From Methylobacterium sp. 17Sr1-1 (GTDB lineage: Bacteria > Pseudomonadota > Alphaproteobacteria > Rhizobiales > Beijerinckiaceae), in assembly GCF_003173775.1 (NCBI RefSeq), contig NZ_CP029552.1, forward strand, positions 3,706,001 to 3,770,000: DNA of 64,000 nucleotides. Direction: 5' to 3'. Positions 1 through 11,548 of the stretch are shown here, in pieces. The translations under genes and the position numbers were made by a program. Positions within the stretch are counted from its first letter, which is position 1. Every line of letters starts with the position of its first letter. The notes beneath the pieces are model-generated. The model was given only the letters and a program-made list of their open reading frames with translations. It had not been told where the DNA came from and made no database searches.

Positions 1-260
1 TCCTGCGCCAGGGGGACGCTGGCCCGGCGCAGACCGTTATTGACGTTGGACTGGAGCGCCCCGATGCCGACGGTGCTCACCCGGTCGGCCTCGGTGTAGG
101 CGTAGCCGGCGTTGATGCCGAAATAGGCCCCGGTCCAGGTGAAGACCGGCACCGGCGTGAAGACCGGCGGCGGCGCGGCGCGCCGGGGAAGGTCGGCGGC
201 GGACGCGGCGCCGACGGACAGGGCGACGGCGGTGCCGGCGGTGAGCAAAGACTTGAGCAT
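1..260 (-). CDS. Outer membrane beta-barrel protein, N-terminal part (Omp25/31-like)
   Basis: Only the first 86 codons lie in the window; the gene continues past the left edge. The protein begins MLKSLLTAGTAVALS and has a clear Sec signal peptide with a likely cleavage after AASA, followed by ADLPRR. This pattern is very common in the Omp25/Omp31 surface proteins of Hyphomicrobiales. A proline-rich linker leads to the phrase WTGAYFGINAGYAY, which resembles the first strand of that eight-stranded barrel family. A GAGAGGGG ribosome binding site lies about ten bases before the ATG. The family is structural in the outer membrane; no specific role can be read from this fragment. Confidence 0.75.
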   Translation of the reverse strand, partial: MLKSLLTAGTAVALSVGAASAADLPRRAAPPPVFTPVPVFTWTGAYFGINAGYAYTEADRVSTVGIGALQSNVNNGLRRASVPLAQ

Positions 261-886
261 GAAACCCGGTTTCCCCTCTCGTGCGATCAAAACGCGGACG
301 ATCTGTGCGGCCACGTCTTTGCGCTGCCAAGGACCGCCGGGACACGGTGCCGTGTTTCCGCCGTGCTTATGACTCGTATCGCTTCCGTTTCTCGTGCCGA
401 GTGTCCTGATCGACACGGATTTTCGTACGGGAAAGACTGTCGATAAAATTTCCGTGAATGCGGATTAAAACGCAGATCTTGTTGGAAGTGACTGTTCTCG
501 GTTCGGAGACGCCGGCGCTGATCTGCGCGACTGATCCCGCGACGACCATCGGCCGAACCGGCACGGCATGTCCCGGATCGGGCCAGGGAGGCGTCCGGCC
601 GGGCGTGAATTTTCATCGGGGGCGTCTTCAATATTTTTGAGTTTCCATCCGGGCATTTCAAATTCACTCTGGGCGCGGATCGGCCCCGAGGGACCGGTCA
701 CCGGCATCGATCGGCCCGATGCGAGGTCCGGGGCCTGGATGCGGACGCGACGGAAGGTCCGGGTCCCGGCCCGGGACTCCTGCTTGGACTCTCGCGCCGC
801 CCGCGTGTAGAAGCCGGCCGATCCCGATCATTGACTTCCGCTCCGGCGCTCCGGCCGGGCGGCTCCCGACGAACCCCGAGGCCATC
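261..886. other. Intergenic region between the porin-like gene and glyA
   Basis: This stretch separates two divergent genes. It is less GC-rich than its surroundings between about 360 and 480, where promoters for one or both genes would be expected. I found no coding frame with a convincing start, no RNA gene and no glycine-riboswitch-like core ahead of glyA. Confidence 0.5.
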
Positions 887-2188
887 ATGAGCGTGGGCAC
901 CGCCGCCACTTCCCGGTCCAACTCGTTCTTCTCCGCGTCGCTGGAAGATGCCGATCCGGAACTCGCCGTCGCCGTCGCCAAGGAACTCGGTCGCCAGCAG
1001 CACGAGATCGAGCTGATCGCCTCGGAGAACATCGTCTCGCGCGCGGTGCTCGAGGCGCAGGGCTCGGTGCTGACCAACAAGTACGCCGAGGGCTATCCGG
1101 GCCGGCGCTACTACGGCGGCTGCGAGTTCGTCGACATCGCCGAGAACCTCGCCATCGAGCGCGCCAAGCGCCTCTTCGGCTGCGACTTCGCCAACGTGCA
1201 GCCGAATTCCGGCTCGCAGGCGAACCAGGCCGTGTTCATGGCCACCATGCAGCCGGGCGACACCTTCCTCGGCCTCGACCTCGCGGCGGGCGGCCATCTC
1301 ACCCACGGCGCGCCCCCGAACGTCTCGGGCAAGTGGTTCAAGCCGGTCTCCTACACCGTGCGCCGCGAGGACCAGCGCATCGACATGGAGCAGGTCGAGC
1401 GCCTGGCCCAGGAGCACAGGCCGAAGGTCATCATCGCGGGCGGCTCCGGCTATCCGCGCCACTGGGACTTCGCCAAGTTCCGCGAGATCGCCGACAGCGT
1501 CGGCGCGGTGTTCTTCGTCGACATGGCGCACTTCGCCGGCCTGGTGGCGGGCGGCGCGCACCCGTCTCCGTTCCCGCACGCCCACGTCGTCACCACCACG
1601 ACCCACAAGACCCTGCGCGGCCCGCGCGGCGGCATGATCCTGACCAACGACGAGGCGCTGGCGAAGAAGCTCAACTCGGCGATCTTCCCCGGCCTCCAGG
1701 GCGGGCCGCTGATGCACGTCATCGCCGGCAAGGCGGTGGCCTTCGGCGAGGCCCTGCGGCCGGAGTTCAAGGTCTATGCCCGCCAGGTGGTCGAGAACGC
1801 CCGCGCGCTCGCCGACACCATCATCTCGGGCGGCTACGACATCACGTCCGGCGGCACCGACAACCACCTGATGCTGGTGGACCTGCGCGCCAAGGAGCTG
1901 ACCGGCAAGGCGGCGGAAGCCGCGCTCTCCCGTGCCGGCATCACCTGCAACAAGAACGGCGTGCCGTTCGATCCCCAGAAGCCGACCATCACCTCGGGCA
2001 TCCGGCTCGGCACCCCGGCCGCGACCTCCCGCGGCTTCGGCGTCGCCGAGTTCAAGAAGGTCGGCGAGCTGATCGTGCAAGTGCTCGACGGCCTGCACCG
2101 CGCTGGCGAGGCGGGGGATGCGGGCGCCGAGGAGGCTGCCAAGCGCGAGGTGCATGCCCTCACCGATCGCTTCCCGATCTACGGCTGA
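887..2188 (+). CDS. glyA: Serine hydroxymethyltransferase
   Basis: This PLP enzyme interconverts serine and glycine while loading or unloading a one-carbon unit on tetrahydrofolate, in the cytoplasm. The 433-residue length is normal. The segment [20 protein letters not shown] is the family signature near the N-terminus. The PLP lysine lies in [14 protein letters not shown], and YPGRRYYGG is present. The start at 887 was chosen because the family begins shortly before the [12 protein letters not shown] segment; the frame stays open upstream but has no family similarity there. In methylotrophs the enzyme also feeds the serine cycle, which would suit this organism. A strong terminator follows, so it appears to be transcribed apart from nrdR. 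Confidence 0.97.
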   Translation: MSVGTAATSRSNSFFSASLEDADPELAVAVAKELGRQQHEIELIASENIVSRAVLEAQGSVLTNKYAEGYPGRRYYGGCEFVDIAENLAIERAKRLFGCDFANVQPNSGSQANQAVFMATMQPGDTFLGLDLAAGGHLTHGAPPNVSGKWFKPVSYTVRREDQRIDMEQVERLAQEHRPKVIIAGGSGYPRHWDFAKFREIADSVGAVFFVDMAHFAGLVAGGAHPSPFPHAHVVTTTTHKTLRGPRGGMILTNDEALAKKLNSAIFPGLQGGPLMHVIAGKAVAFGEALRPEFKVYARQVVENARALADTIISGGYDITSGGTDNHLMLVDLRAKELTGKAAEAALSRAGITCNKNGVPFDPQKPTITSGIRLGTPAATSRGFGVAEFKKVGELIVQVLDGLHRAGEAGDAGAEEAAKREVHALTDRFPIYG

Positions 2189-2246
2189 TCCGGCGCTCTC
2201 CCGGCTTTCCTATCCGCCGGGAGCACTCTAGAACACGCCCCTTCCG

Positions 2247-2277
2247 GGGCCGGTCCCGCACGGGACCGGCCCTTTTT
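2247..2277 (+). terminator. Rho-independent terminator after glyA
   Basis: Perfect GC-rich arms GGGCCGGTCCCG (2247-2258) and CGGGACCGGCCC (2261-2272) are followed directly by five T. It sits between the glyA stop and the nrdR start, so glyA and nrdR are likely separate units. Confidence 0.88.
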
Positions 2278-2301
2278 CGTATACAGAGGAACGGGCGGCC
2301 G

Positions 2302-2832
2302 ATGCGGTGCCCCTATTGCGGCGGCCTCGATACGCAGGTGAAGGATTCCCGGCCGAGCGACGACAGCTCGGCGATCCGTCGCCGGCGCACGTGCTCGGAT
2401 TGCGGCGGCCGCTTCACCACCTTCGAGCGGGTGCAGCTGCGCGAGCTCGTCGTCGTCAAGCGCTCGGGCCGCAAGGTGCCGTTCGACCGCGACAAGCTCC
2501 AGCGCTCGGTCGAGACCGCTTTGCGCAAGCGCCCGGTCGAGGCGGAGCGGATCGAGCGGCTGGTCAGCGGCATCACCCGCCGGCTCGAGAGCACCGGCGA
2601 GGCCGAGGTGACGAGCGAGGCGATCGGCGAGGCGGTGATGGAGGGGCTGAAAGGCCTGGACGACGTCGCCTACGTGCGCTTCGCCTCGGTCTACAAGAAT
2701 TTCCGCGAGGCCCGCGACTTCGAGGAGCTTCTCGGCCACCTCGCCGCCGGCGCGGCCCAGGCGGCGGCCGACGAGGCCGCCCCGCCGGAGGAGACGTCGC
2801 CGGCCCGGCGGCCGCGGAGCCGCGCGTCGTGA
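2302..2832 (+). CDS. nrdR: Transcriptional repressor NrdR
   Basis: NrdR senses ATP/dATP and represses ribonucleotide reductase genes. The N-terminus MRCPYCGG plus [15 protein letters not shown] gives the two Cys pairs of the zinc ribbon. An ATP-cone follows, with [17 protein letters not shown] and the conserved end [23 protein letters not shown]. At 176 residues it is slightly longer than usual because of an Ala/Glu/Pro-rich C-terminal tail. Its stop overlaps the GTG start of ribD by the four bases GTGA, so the two are translationally coupled. The nrdR-rib order is widespread in proteobacteria. Confidence 0.97.
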   Translation: MRCPYCGGLDTQVKDSRPSDDSSAIRRRRTCSDCGGRFTTFERVQLRELVVVKRSGRKVPFDRDKLQRSVETALRKRPVEAERIERLVSGITRRLESTGEAEVTSEAIGEAVMEGLKGLDDVAYVRFASVYKNFREARDFEELLGHLAAGAAQAAADEAAPPEETSPARRPRSRAS

Positions 2833-3959
2833 GCGCCCGGGATTTCACCCAGGACGAGGTCGACCGGCGCTACATGCGCCTCGCCCTGGCGCTCGGCCGG
2901 CGCCATCTCGGCCAGGCCTGGCCCAACCCGTCCGTCGGCGCGGTGCTGGTCGGCGGTCCGCCGGGCGCCGAGCGCATCCTGGCCCAGGGCGTGACCCAAC
3001 CCGGCGGCCGGCCGCATGCCGAGCGGGTGGCCCTGGCGGCGGCCGGCGAGGCCGCCCGCGGCGCCACCCTCTACGTGACCCTCGAACCCTGCTCGCATCA
3101 CGGCCGCACCAGCCCTTGCGCCGACGCCACCATCGCGTCCGGCGTCGCCCGGGTGGTGAGCGCGATGGACGATCCCGATCCGCGGGTCGCCGGGCGCGGC
3201 CATGCGCGGCTGACTGATGCCGGCATCGCCGTCTCGGTCGGGCTCCTCGGCGCGGAGGCCGCGCGCGACCAGCGCGGGCACGTGAGCCGGATCACCCGCG
3301 GGCGGCCGGCCGTCTTCCTCAAGCTCGCCCGCACCGCCGACGGCTTCGCCGCGGGCGGGGAGGGGCGGCTGATGATCAGCGGGCCCCGGGCCAATGCCGA
3401 GATCCACCTGCAGCGGGCGCATTGCGACGCGATCATGGTCGGCGTCGGCACGGTGCTGGCCGACGATCCCCAGCTCACCGTGCGCCTGCCCGGGATGGCG
3501 GCGCGCTCGCCGCTGCGGATCGTCCTCGATCCCTGCCTGCGTACGCCGCCGAATGCCGGCCTGGTGCGCACCAGCGCCACCGTCCCGACGCTGATCCTCG
3601 CCGGCCCGCACGGCTCCGACAAGGCAGCGGACGCCTTGAGCGCTGCCGGCGCCGAGGTGCAGCGGGTGCCGGTCACGGCGGACGGGCGCATCGACCTGGC
3701 CGCCGCCCTGCGCTTCCTCGGCGCCCGCGGCCTGACCCGGGTCTGCTCGGAGGGCGGACCGACGCTCGCCGACGCGCTCGCCCGCGACGACCTCGTCGAC
3801 GAGTGCCTGCTCGTCACCGGCGACGGCGTCCTCGGCCAGCCCGGCCTGCCGGCGGTCGGCCCGCACCTCGCCGCCCGCCTCGCCTCCGCAGAGTTCAGGA
3901 TTGCGGAGGAGGTCCGGATCGGCACCGATCTCTTCACCTGCCACGTACGGAGCCCGTAG
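2829..3959 (+). CDS. ribD: Bifunctional riboflavin biosynthesis deaminase/reductase RibD
   Basis: RibD carries out the second and third steps of riboflavin synthesis: deamination of the pyrimidine and NADPH reduction of the ribosyl side chain. The N-terminal deaminase domain shows the zinc motif [10 protein letters not shown] and [12 protein letters not shown]. The C-terminal reductase domain has ADGFAAG, a [16 protein letters not shown] segment and [11 protein letters not shown]. The length is 376 residues from the GTG at 2829, which overlaps the nrdR stop. An ATG at 2874 (MRLALALG) is the only close alternative and would leave a deaminase domain of ordinary length, so the exact start is uncertain. 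The stop abuts the ribE start codon with no gap. Confidence 0.95.
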   Translation: MSARDFTQDEVDRRYMRLALALGRRHLGQAWPNPSVGAVLVGGPPGAERILAQGVTQPGGRPHAERVALAAAGEAARGATLYVTLEPCSHHGRTSPCADATIASGVARVVSAMDDPDPRVAGRGHARLTDAGIAVSVGLLGAEAARDQRGHVSRITRGRPAVFLKLARTADGFAAGGEGRLMISGPRANAEIHLQRAHCDAIMVGVGTVLADDPQLTVRLPGMAARSPLRIVLDPCLRTPPNAGLVRTSATVPTLILAGPHGSDKAADALSAAGAEVQRVPVTADGRIDLAAALRFLGARGLTRVCSEGGPTLADALARDDLVDECLLVTGDGVLGQPGLPAVGPHLAARLASAEFRIAEEVRIGTDLFTCHVRSP

Positions 3960-4604
3960 ATGTTCACCGGCCTCGTCTCGGATGTCGGCCGCGTCGCCGC
4001 GGTCTCCGGCGATTCCAAGCTCAAGCGCATCGCCATCGACTGTGCCTACGATCCCGCTGGCATCCTGATCGGCGCCTCGATCGCCTGCGCGGGCCCCTGC
4101 CTCACCGCCGTGACGGTGACGCCGCGCGCGGGCGGCTGCACCTTCGAGGTCGATGCCGCCGCCGAGACCCTGGCCCGCACCACGGTCGGGACGTGGGCCC
4201 CCGGCACCCGGGTGAACCTGGAGCGCTCGCTGAAGATCGGCGACGAGCTCGGCGGCCACCTCGTCACCGGCCACGTCGACGGGCTGGCCGAGATCGTCGC
4301 CCGCGAGCCGGTGACGGGCCAAGCCGGCGATGTCTGGGCGCCGAGCGAGCGCTTCGTGCTGCGGGCGCCGCCCGCCCTGTCGCGGTTCATCGCCGAGAAG
4401 GGCTCGGTCTGCCTCGACGGCACCTCGCTCACCGTCAACGGCGTCGAGGGCGACACCTTCACGGTGCTGCTGATCCCCCACACCCTCGCCGTCACCACCT
4501 GGGGCGAGCGCCGCGTCGGGGACAGGCTCAACCTCGAGGTCGACCTGATCGCCCGCTACGCGGCCCGGCTGACGGAGGCACGGGCCGCGGTCGGACTGGG
4601 CTGA
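3960..4604 (+). CDS. ribE: Riboflavin synthase alpha chain
   Basis: This enzyme dismutates two lumazine molecules to riboflavin. It starts with the family hallmark MFTGLVSDVGRV, and contains the two tandem lumazine-binding barrels. The first has ACAGPCLTAV and the second has CLDGTSLTVNGV. HLVTGHVDG is also present. The length of 214 residues is typical. The ATG begins on the base right after the ribD stop, so nrdR, ribD and ribE form one unit. The partner lumazine synthase gene is not in the window. Confidence 0.97.
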   Translation: MFTGLVSDVGRVAAVSGDSKLKRIAIDCAYDPAGILIGASIACAGPCLTAVTVTPRAGGCTFEVDAAAETLARTTVGTWAPGTRVNLERSLKIGDELGGHLVTGHVDGLAEIVAREPVTGQAGDVWAPSERFVLRAPPALSRFIAEKGSVCLDGTSLTVNGVEGDTFTVLLIPHTLAVTTWGERRVGDRLNLEVDLIARYAARLTEARAAVGLG

Positions 4605-4616
4605 CCGCCGCCTGCC

Positions 4617-5528
4617 TCATGCGCCTGAGCCCGTGCCGGAGAGCCGCGCGGCGAAGAACTCTGCCAGGGCCTCGACCTTCGCTGGCCGCGCCTGCGCGCT
4701 CGGCGTGACGAAGGAGAGCGCGCCGCCCGGCAGGTGCCAGCCCGGAAGCAACGTCTCCAGGCGCCCGTCGGCGAGGTATTCGGCGGCGATGAAGTCCGGG
4801 AGTTCGGCCACGCCGAGCCCGTCGAGCAGCACCGGCAGCAGGGCGTCGGCATTCGTCACCCGCAGGGGGCCGGCGGGAACGACGCTCGCCTGCGCGCCCT
4901 CCGGCCCGGTGAAGTGCCAGATGCCCTGCCGGGCGCGATAGGCGTAGCCGAGGCAGTGATCCGGCCTCAGGTCCTTCGGATGCTCCGGCCGGCCGTGGCG
5001 CGCCAGATAGGCGGGCGCCGCCACGACGAGGGCCGAGACGGGCCGGAGCCGCCGCGCCACGAGGCTCGAATCCGGCAGGGCCGCGATCCGCAAGCCTGCA
5101 TCGAACCCCTCGCCGATGAGGTCGACCGTCGCGTCCGAGAGGTGCAGGTCGACGACGAGCTCCGGGTAGCGGCGCAGCAGGTCCGGCAGCAGCGGCGCGA
5201 CCCAGCGCAGGCCGAACGACATCGGCACCGCGAGCCGCACCGTGCCGCGCGGCCGGCGCGACAGGTCGCGCGCCGCATCCTCCGCGTCTTGCGCCTCGCG
5301 GAAGGACCGGGCGGCGCCCGCGACCACCTGCTCGCCCAGCGCGGTCAGCGCCAGCCGGCGCGAGCTGCGGTTGACGAGCCGCCCGCCCAGGCGCGCCTCC
5401 AGCCGGCCGATGGCCCGGGACACGGTGGCGACCGACACGCCCGCTTCCCGGGCGGCGCCCGCGAAGGAGCGCTCCTCCGCGACCTTGGCGAAGAGGGCGA
5501 GCCCCTCGAAATCCGGCAGCTTCGACAT
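4617..5528 (-). CDS. LysR-family transcriptional regulator
   Basis: The protein has 303 residues. The N-terminal winged helix-turn-helix has the usual LysR pattern: [20 protein letters not shown], then [22 protein letters not shown] and ALGEQVV. The C-terminal effector-binding domain contains [22 protein letters not shown], typical of the CrgA/AaeR-like branch. The start at 5528 ([10 protein letters not shown]) was preferred over an in-frame start 78 bases upstream because the family begins right before the DNA-binding helix. It is divergent from an SDR gene with fewer than 100 bases between the two, and that gap holds a LysR-box-like dyad. It probably controls the SDR gene and itself. The inducer is unknown. 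Confidence 0.9.
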   Translation of the reverse strand: MSKLPDFEGLALFAKVAEERSFAGAAREAGVSVATVSRAIGRLEARLGGRLVNRSSRRLALTALGEQVVAGAARSFREAQDAEDAARDLSRRPRGTVRLAVPMSFGLRWVAPLLPDLLRRYPELVVDLHLSDATVDLIGEGFDAGLRIAALPDSSLVARRLRPVSALVVAAPAYLARHGRPEHPKDLRPDHCLGYAYRARQGIWHFTGPEGAQASVVPAGPLRVTNADALLPVLLDGLGVAELPDFIAAEYLADGRLETLLPGWHLPGGALSFVTPSAQARPAKVEALAEFFAARLSGTGSGA

Positions 5529-5549
5529 CGACAGATCTGCAACGATGGT

Positions 5550-5572
5550 TTGCGCGTGTTGCCGTATCGCAA
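5550..5572. promoter_or_regulatory. Candidate LysR-type operator
   Basis: A perfect five-base dyad TTGCG (5550-5554) and CGCAA (5568-5572) with a 13-base centre lies between the divergent LysR and SDR starts. This matches the T-N11-A shape of LysR boxes. It is a sequence-based candidate only. Confidence 0.5.
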
Positions 5573-5626
5573 GAGCTAACGTCGGTCCATGGTCCTGCCC
5601 ACGCACCCGAACGGGAGTACAGGGTC

Positions 5627-6382
5627 ATGACAGGCAAGCTCACCGACAAGGTCGCCGTGGTGACCGGCGGCACCAGCGGCATCGGTCTGGCGACCGCCCG
5701 GCTGTTCGCGCAGGAGGGCGCACGGGTCTTCGTCGCCGGCCGGCGCCGGGCGGAGCTCGACGCGGCCGTCGCGGCGATCGGCCCCGCGGCCACCGGCGTG
5801 CAGGCCGACGCCTCGAAGCTCGCCGACCTCGACCGGCTCTACGCGCAGGTGCGGGCGGAGGCCGGCCGCATCGACGTGCTGTTCGCCAATGCCGGCGGCG
5901 GCTCGATGCTGCCGCTCGGGGAGATCACGGAGGCGCAGTTCGACGACACGTTCGGCCGCAACGTGAAGGGCGTGCTGTTCACGGTGCAGAAGGCGCTGCC
6001 GCTGCTCGCGCCCGGCGCCTCGGTGATCCTCACCGGCTCGACGGCGGGCACGGAAGGCACGCAGGCCTTCAGCGTCTACGCCGCCTCGAAGGCGGCGGTG
6101 CGGGCGCTCGCCCGCAACTGGATCCTCGACCTCAAGGGGCGCGCCATCCGGGTGAACACGCTCAGCCCCGGCGCGACCCGCACGCCCGGCCTCGTCGACC
6201 TCGCCGGGCCGGATGCGGCCCAGCAGCAGGGCCTGCTGGATCACCTCGCCGCGCAGATCCCCATGGGCCGGGTCGGCGAGCCGGACGAGATCGCCAAGGC
6301 AGCCCTGTTCCTGGCCTCGGACGATGCGAGCTTCGTCAACGGGATCGAGCTGTTCGTGGATGGCGGGCAGGCGCAGGTGTGA
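5627..6382 (+). CDS. SDR-family oxidoreductase
   Basis: This is a classical short-chain dehydrogenase/reductase of 251 residues. The cofactor motif is TGGTSGIG near residue 14. The NNAG-type motif reads FANAGGG. The catalytic residues are a Ser in TGSTAG and YAASK, with the Tyr and Lys correctly spaced. [14 protein letters not shown] and the C-terminal [14 protein letters not shown] complete the pattern. VAGRRRAEL after beta-2 suggests NADP(H). Substrate cannot be deduced. It is divergently transcribed from the LysR regulator at 4617-5528, which probably controls it. Confidence 0.92.
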   Translation: MTGKLTDKVAVVTGGTSGIGLATARLFAQEGARVFVAGRRRAELDAAVAAIGPAATGVQADASKLADLDRLYAQVRAEAGRIDVLFANAGGGSMLPLGEITEAQFDDTFGRNVKGVLFTVQKALPLLAPGASVILTGSTAGTEGTQAFSVYAASKAAVRALARNWILDLKGRAIRVNTLSPGATRTPGLVDLAGPDAAQQQGLLDHLAAQIPMGRVGEPDEIAKAALFLASDDASFVNGIELFVDGGQAQV

Positions 6383-6443
6383 TCGCCCGCGGCGCGGACA
6401 GGGGCGGGGCCGTTCGGTTCGCCGGGCGGCCTTGAGACGTCAC

Positions 6444-6773
6444 TTACGCCGTTGCCGCATCGAGTGCGCGCGCCACCCAGGTCTCCAAGCTGATCCCGGC
6501 ACGCTGCGCCGCATCGGCCGCCGCCTTGTGGGTTTTGGGATCGACGCGCACCACGAGATGCCCGGAGAACGGCTCCTCCGGTTCTTCTCCCCGGGCGCGG
6601 CAGAATTCGATGTAATCGTCGATGCTCTCGGAGAGCGCTTGTTTCAATTCGTCGACGGATCTTCCCTGGAAGGTGATCACGTCGCGCAGATTGACGACTT
6701 CGCCATGAAAGAGCCCAGCCCCGTCGTCGTACTCGACGATCGCTTGGTAGGGGCCATGGTGCATGACGGTCAT
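6444..6773 (-). CDS. hicB: HicB-family antitoxin
   Basis: The protein has 109 residues. The N-terminal part (GPYQAIVEYDDGAGLFHGEVVNLRDVITFQG) has the degenerate RNase-H-like fold of HicB. The C-terminal SGHLVVRVDPKTHKAAADAAQRAGISLETWVARAL is a ribbon-helix-helix DNA-binding domain. It lies directly after hicA and overlaps it by four bases (ATGA), the normal toxin-first order. HicB neutralises HicA and represses the operon. An ATG at 6764 could be the true start; both have similar support. Confidence 0.9.
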   Translation of the reverse strand: MTVMHHGPYQAIVEYDDGAGLFHGEVVNLRDVITFQGRSVDELKQALSESIDDYIEFCRARGEEPEEPFSGHLVVRVDPKTHKAAADAAQRAGISLETWVARALDAATA

Positions 6774-7000
6774 GGTGCGATACCCGCTTCGATCAGGAAA
6801 CGGCGAACGGATTTCACGGCACCGCGATCCGTTTCCTTCTGCGGATGCGGACGATGAAACACGGCGTGGACTCCCGACAATGCAACCCGAACTCGCGAGC
6901 CGCGGCCTTCCTGCACCTCAGCGCCGCGGGCGAGACTCATCGCCTCGATATCCTGCCATACGATGTCGGCACGCACCGGATCGGCGAAGACGGCCTGCAA
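6770..7000 (-). CDS. hicA: HicA-family mRNA interferase toxin
   Basis: This small basic protein of 76 residues matches the HicA family, which binds and cleaves mRNA through a double-stranded-RNA-binding-like fold. GSRVRVALSGVHAVFHRPHP carries the catalytic His, and KETDRGAVKSVRRFLIEAGI is the conserved end. The only reasonable start is a TTG at 7000. The frame continues upstream without ATG or GTG to a stop, so the TTG choice is inferred. Longer homologs carry about ten more basic residues at the N-terminus, so this copy may be slightly short. hicB follows with a four-base overlap. Confidence 0.82.
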   Translation of the reverse strand: MQAVFADPVRADIVWQDIEAMSLARGAEVQEGRGSRVRVALSGVHAVFHRPHPQKETDRGAVKSVRRFLIEAGIAP

Positions 7001-7067
7001 CGTGGTCGGGTGTGTCCCGCTGAGCGCCCTATCGTATCGGGTTGCTCATGAACCAACAAAGACGGGT

Positions 7068-7093
7068 GCGACCGGGGGCATTCCCCCGGCCGC
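7068..7093 (-). terminator. Hairpin downstream of hppA
   Basis: Near-perfect arms GCGACCGGGGG and CCCCCGGCCGC flank a short loop just after the hppA stop. On the minus strand the hairpin is followed by a short T-rich run. It probably ends the hppA transcript. Confidence 0.6.
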
Positions 7094-7099
7094 CTCCCG

Positions 7100-9247
<2,148 letters not shown>

Positions 9248-9666
9248 TCTACCGTCCTTGATTGTCGGGCATTCCCGCGACGTCGGACGGCCGAGATGGC
9301 GAGCGGCCGTATCCGCGCGAAGCGGGCCTCCCTCCCTGTTGAGCGGGCCCGCGCACCGGCGCGGATCCGCACCCCTAGTCGTGCCAAACTTCCCACCCGA
9401 GCGCAAACGCTCCCAAGCTTCATCCGCCTGAGACTTTCGGCGCCGGCCTTTGCGTCTTCGGACCATGCCCGGAGCACTGCGCGATCACGGGTGGTCCGGG
9501 ACATGACGGCAGGCCGGGGTCGAAACCTTATCGGCTTGACCTTGGGGGGCTGCGTGCGACCCCTTTCGGAGCCTCCTGCCGGCGCGTCGCCATGACCGAA
9601 GCGGCCGGAAGGCGGGCGACTTGGCCTGGATGTCAGTCAACCCTCTTGTGCAGTCACACCCTGCGC
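9248..9666. other. Intergenic region upstream of hppA
   Basis: The hppA promoter should lie here, and the 3' end of the HxlR gene faces it. I see no convincing gene, RNA or named repeat. Confidence 0.45.
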
Positions 9667-10047
9667 TCAGTGCGCATCGACCTGGGCATCGTAACGAGCC
9701 TGTGCGGCATCGATCTGCGCCAAGTGTCGGAAAGCCCAGCTGCCGAGCGCTTGGACCGGCTCAGCGAGGGAGTGGCCCATCTGGGTGAGTTCGTAATCCA
9801 CCCGGGGAGGGATGGAGGGCGTGACCGTTCGGCGCACAATCCCATCTCTCTCAAGATTTCTTAATGTCAAAGTCAGCATTCTCTGCGAGATTCCGCTGAT
9901 GCCTCGCTTCAATTCGCTAAATCGGCACGATTTCTGGCGCAGAAGCATAATTACTAGTACGCTCCATTTGTCGCCGATACGCGAAAGAACGTGAGAAGCT
10001 TTTATGCATTCGGTCGATGAATGCGGGTAAGGAGCGGTTACATCCAT
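9667..10047 (-). CDS. HxlR-family transcriptional regulator
   Basis: The 126-residue protein is a MarR-like winged-helix regulator of the HxlR type. The phrase SRIGDKWSVLVIMLL, followed by RFSELKRGISGISQRMLTLTLRNLERDGIVRRTV and PPRVDYELTQMGHSL, is the family core. A Cys near residue 14 (STECIK) is at the place where redox-sensing family members (YodB, HypR) have their reactive Cys. It is divergent from an FMN azoreductase gene, the same pairing seen for YodB/AzoR1 in Bacillus, so control by quinones or other electrophiles is a fair inference. The local base composition is lower in GC than the rest of the window. Confidence 0.92.
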   Translation of the reverse strand: MDVTAPYPHSSTECIKASHVLSRIGDKWSVLVIMLLRQKSCRFSELKRGISGISQRMLTLTLRNLERDGIVRRTVTPSIPPRVDYELTQMGHSLAEPVQALGSWAFRHLAQIDAAQARYDAQVDAH

Positions 10048-10053
10048 GTTACC
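10036..10053. promoter_or_regulatory. Imperfect palindrome over the HxlR start codon
   Basis: GGTTACAT (10036-10043) and ATGTTACC (10046-10053) form a dyad with one mismatch, spanning the HxlR start codon and lying 83 bases ahead of azoR. It is a candidate operator for autoregulation; this rests on symmetry and location only. Confidence 0.4.
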
Positions 10054-10135
10054 TCGGTATCATTCATGTGCCGTCTTGCGGGCTTCAACCGGGACCATAT
10101 CATGACCCGGTCACATAACGGAACTTGGTTCTCCA

Positions 10136-10753
10136 ATGAAACTCTTGCACATCGACGCCAGCATCCTCGCCGGCGGATCGGTCTCGCGCGATCTGTCCGC
10201 CCTCATCGTCGAACGGCTTGCCAAGGTTGCTCAGGTCGAGGTCACCTACCGCGATCTCGTCGCCGAGAACCTGCCGCATCTCACGCCAGCGACCCTGCCG
10301 AGCGCGCACCCGGTCTCCGCCATCGCAGGGCCGCTCGATGCGGTCGCGCAGGCTGCCCGCGACGCCAGCGACAGGATGCTGGAAGAGTTCCTCGCCGCCG
10401 ATGTGGTCGTCATTGGCGCGCCTATGTACAACTTCACCATCCCGTCTCAGCTCAAGGCGTGGATTGATCGCCTCGCCGTGCCGGGCAAGACCTTCCACTA
10501 CGGCGCGAACGGGCCGGAGGGCTTGGCCGGTGGCAAGCGCGTGATCGTTGCCGTGGCTCGGGGTGGCTTCTATGGTCCTGAAAGCGCGGCGGCGTCGGCC
10601 GAGCATGCCGAGAGCTATCTGCGGTCTGTCTTCGGCTTCATGGGCATCACGCAGCCGGAATTCATCTTAGCCGAGGGGCTTGCAGGAGGCGACCACAACA
10701 AGGCGAAGGCGCTCGCCTCAGCCCGGGACGCAGTCCAGCAACTCGCGGCCTGA
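10136..10753 (+). CDS. azoR: FMN-dependent NADH-azoreductase
   Basis: AzoR is a flavodoxin-like FMN enzyme that reduces quinones and azo compounds with NADH. The 205 residues show the family features: [10 protein letters not shown] at the start, then SVSRDLSA for the FMN phosphate, [27 protein letters not shown] in the middle, and [12 protein letters not shown]. It is divergent from the HxlR regulator, with 88 bases between the starts. The likely role is detoxification of quinones under HxlR control. The intergenic DNA and HxlR gene have lower GC than neighbours, which hints at acquisition of the pair. Confidence 0.93.
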   Translation: MKLLHIDASILAGGSVSRDLSALIVERLAKVAQVEVTYRDLVAENLPHLTPATLPSAHPVSAIAGPLDAVAQAARDASDRMLEEFLAADVVVIGAPMYNFTIPSQLKAWIDRLAVPGKTFHYGANGPEGLAGGKRVIVAVARGGFYGPESAAASAEHAESYLRSVFGFMGITQPEFILAEGLAGGDHNKAKALASARDAVQQLAA

Positions 10754-11033
10754 CGCGCGGACTGCAAGTCCGACCCGCCGGAGGGACCTCGCCAGGATGG
10801 CCGGATCGTCCGCTTGGGTCCGCCCGTCAGACGCAAGGCTCTCACGCTGCGAACGGCCGCTACCCACCCCCGCCGGCCTTTCTCGCGGTCACGCTGATGA
10901 GTTTCGACCCGAGAGGCCGGGCTTGCGAGCCGAGAGCCGTCGGGAGGCTCCCCCGTCGGGGCCGGCCCGTCGCAGGCGTCGGGGCAGGGGGCGGGAGCCG
11001 GCGAGAGACGCGCCGACACCTCTCCCAGGCCGT

Positions 11034-11330
11034 TCAGGCCACCCGCCGCGAGGCCGGAATGCCGGTGCGGCCGTGCGCGGCCTGAAACAGCGCGTCGAGC
11101 TCGCCGCCGGCGGCGCGGGCGATGCGGGTCGAGGCGGCCCCTTCGCTCTTCTCCGCGACGAACGTCCGGAGCGCGTCCGCGCTGCGCTTCTCGATGGCGT
11201 AGAACAGGCTCTCGGCCGCCTTGGCATTGGCGCTCAGGAGCACCGCGGCGAGATCGCCATAGGCTTCCCGGAGGAGATGATGCGCCAGGCGCTCGGCCGC
11301 CTGCTCCTCCGTCCGCGCGTCTCCGCCCAT
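11034..11330 (-). CDS. Hypothetical protein, 98 residues
   Basis: No family is recognised. The sequence is Ala-rich and appears helical throughout ([20 protein letters not shown], then [19 protein letters not shown]). There is no signal peptide or membrane segment. The start at 11330 follows a good AGGAGG ribosome binding site, which is the best support that it is real. It sits alone on the minus strand between azoR and the pirin gene. The amphipathic helices loosely recall phasin-like proteins, but I would not assign that. Confidence 0.55.
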   Translation of the reverse strand: MGGDARTEEQAAERLAHHLLREAYGDLAAVLLSANAKAAESLFYAIEKRSADALRTFVAEKSEGAASTRIARAAGGELDALFQAAHGRTGIPASRRVA

Positions 11331-11548
11331 GGCTCGGGTACCTCCTGTCGGGAGCGCCGGAGGGTGCATCCGCGGGGTTGCGCGGGGCTTGCATGCCGCG
11401 GCGTCAGAACGGCCGCGCCCCGTCATCGCGCAAGGCGAAACGATGCGTTTCGATCGTTTCCGTTTTCAAGCGGCCGGCCGGGCCGCAAGATGCAGCCGTT
11501 CGGACGCGCCCGCATCGATACGGCGCCCCCGGTTCGAGGAGGATGACG

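Noticed and set aside
600..886. Possible glycine riboswitch ahead of glyA.
   Set aside because: I could not find the paired aptamer core or a terminator/anti-terminator pair in the leader.
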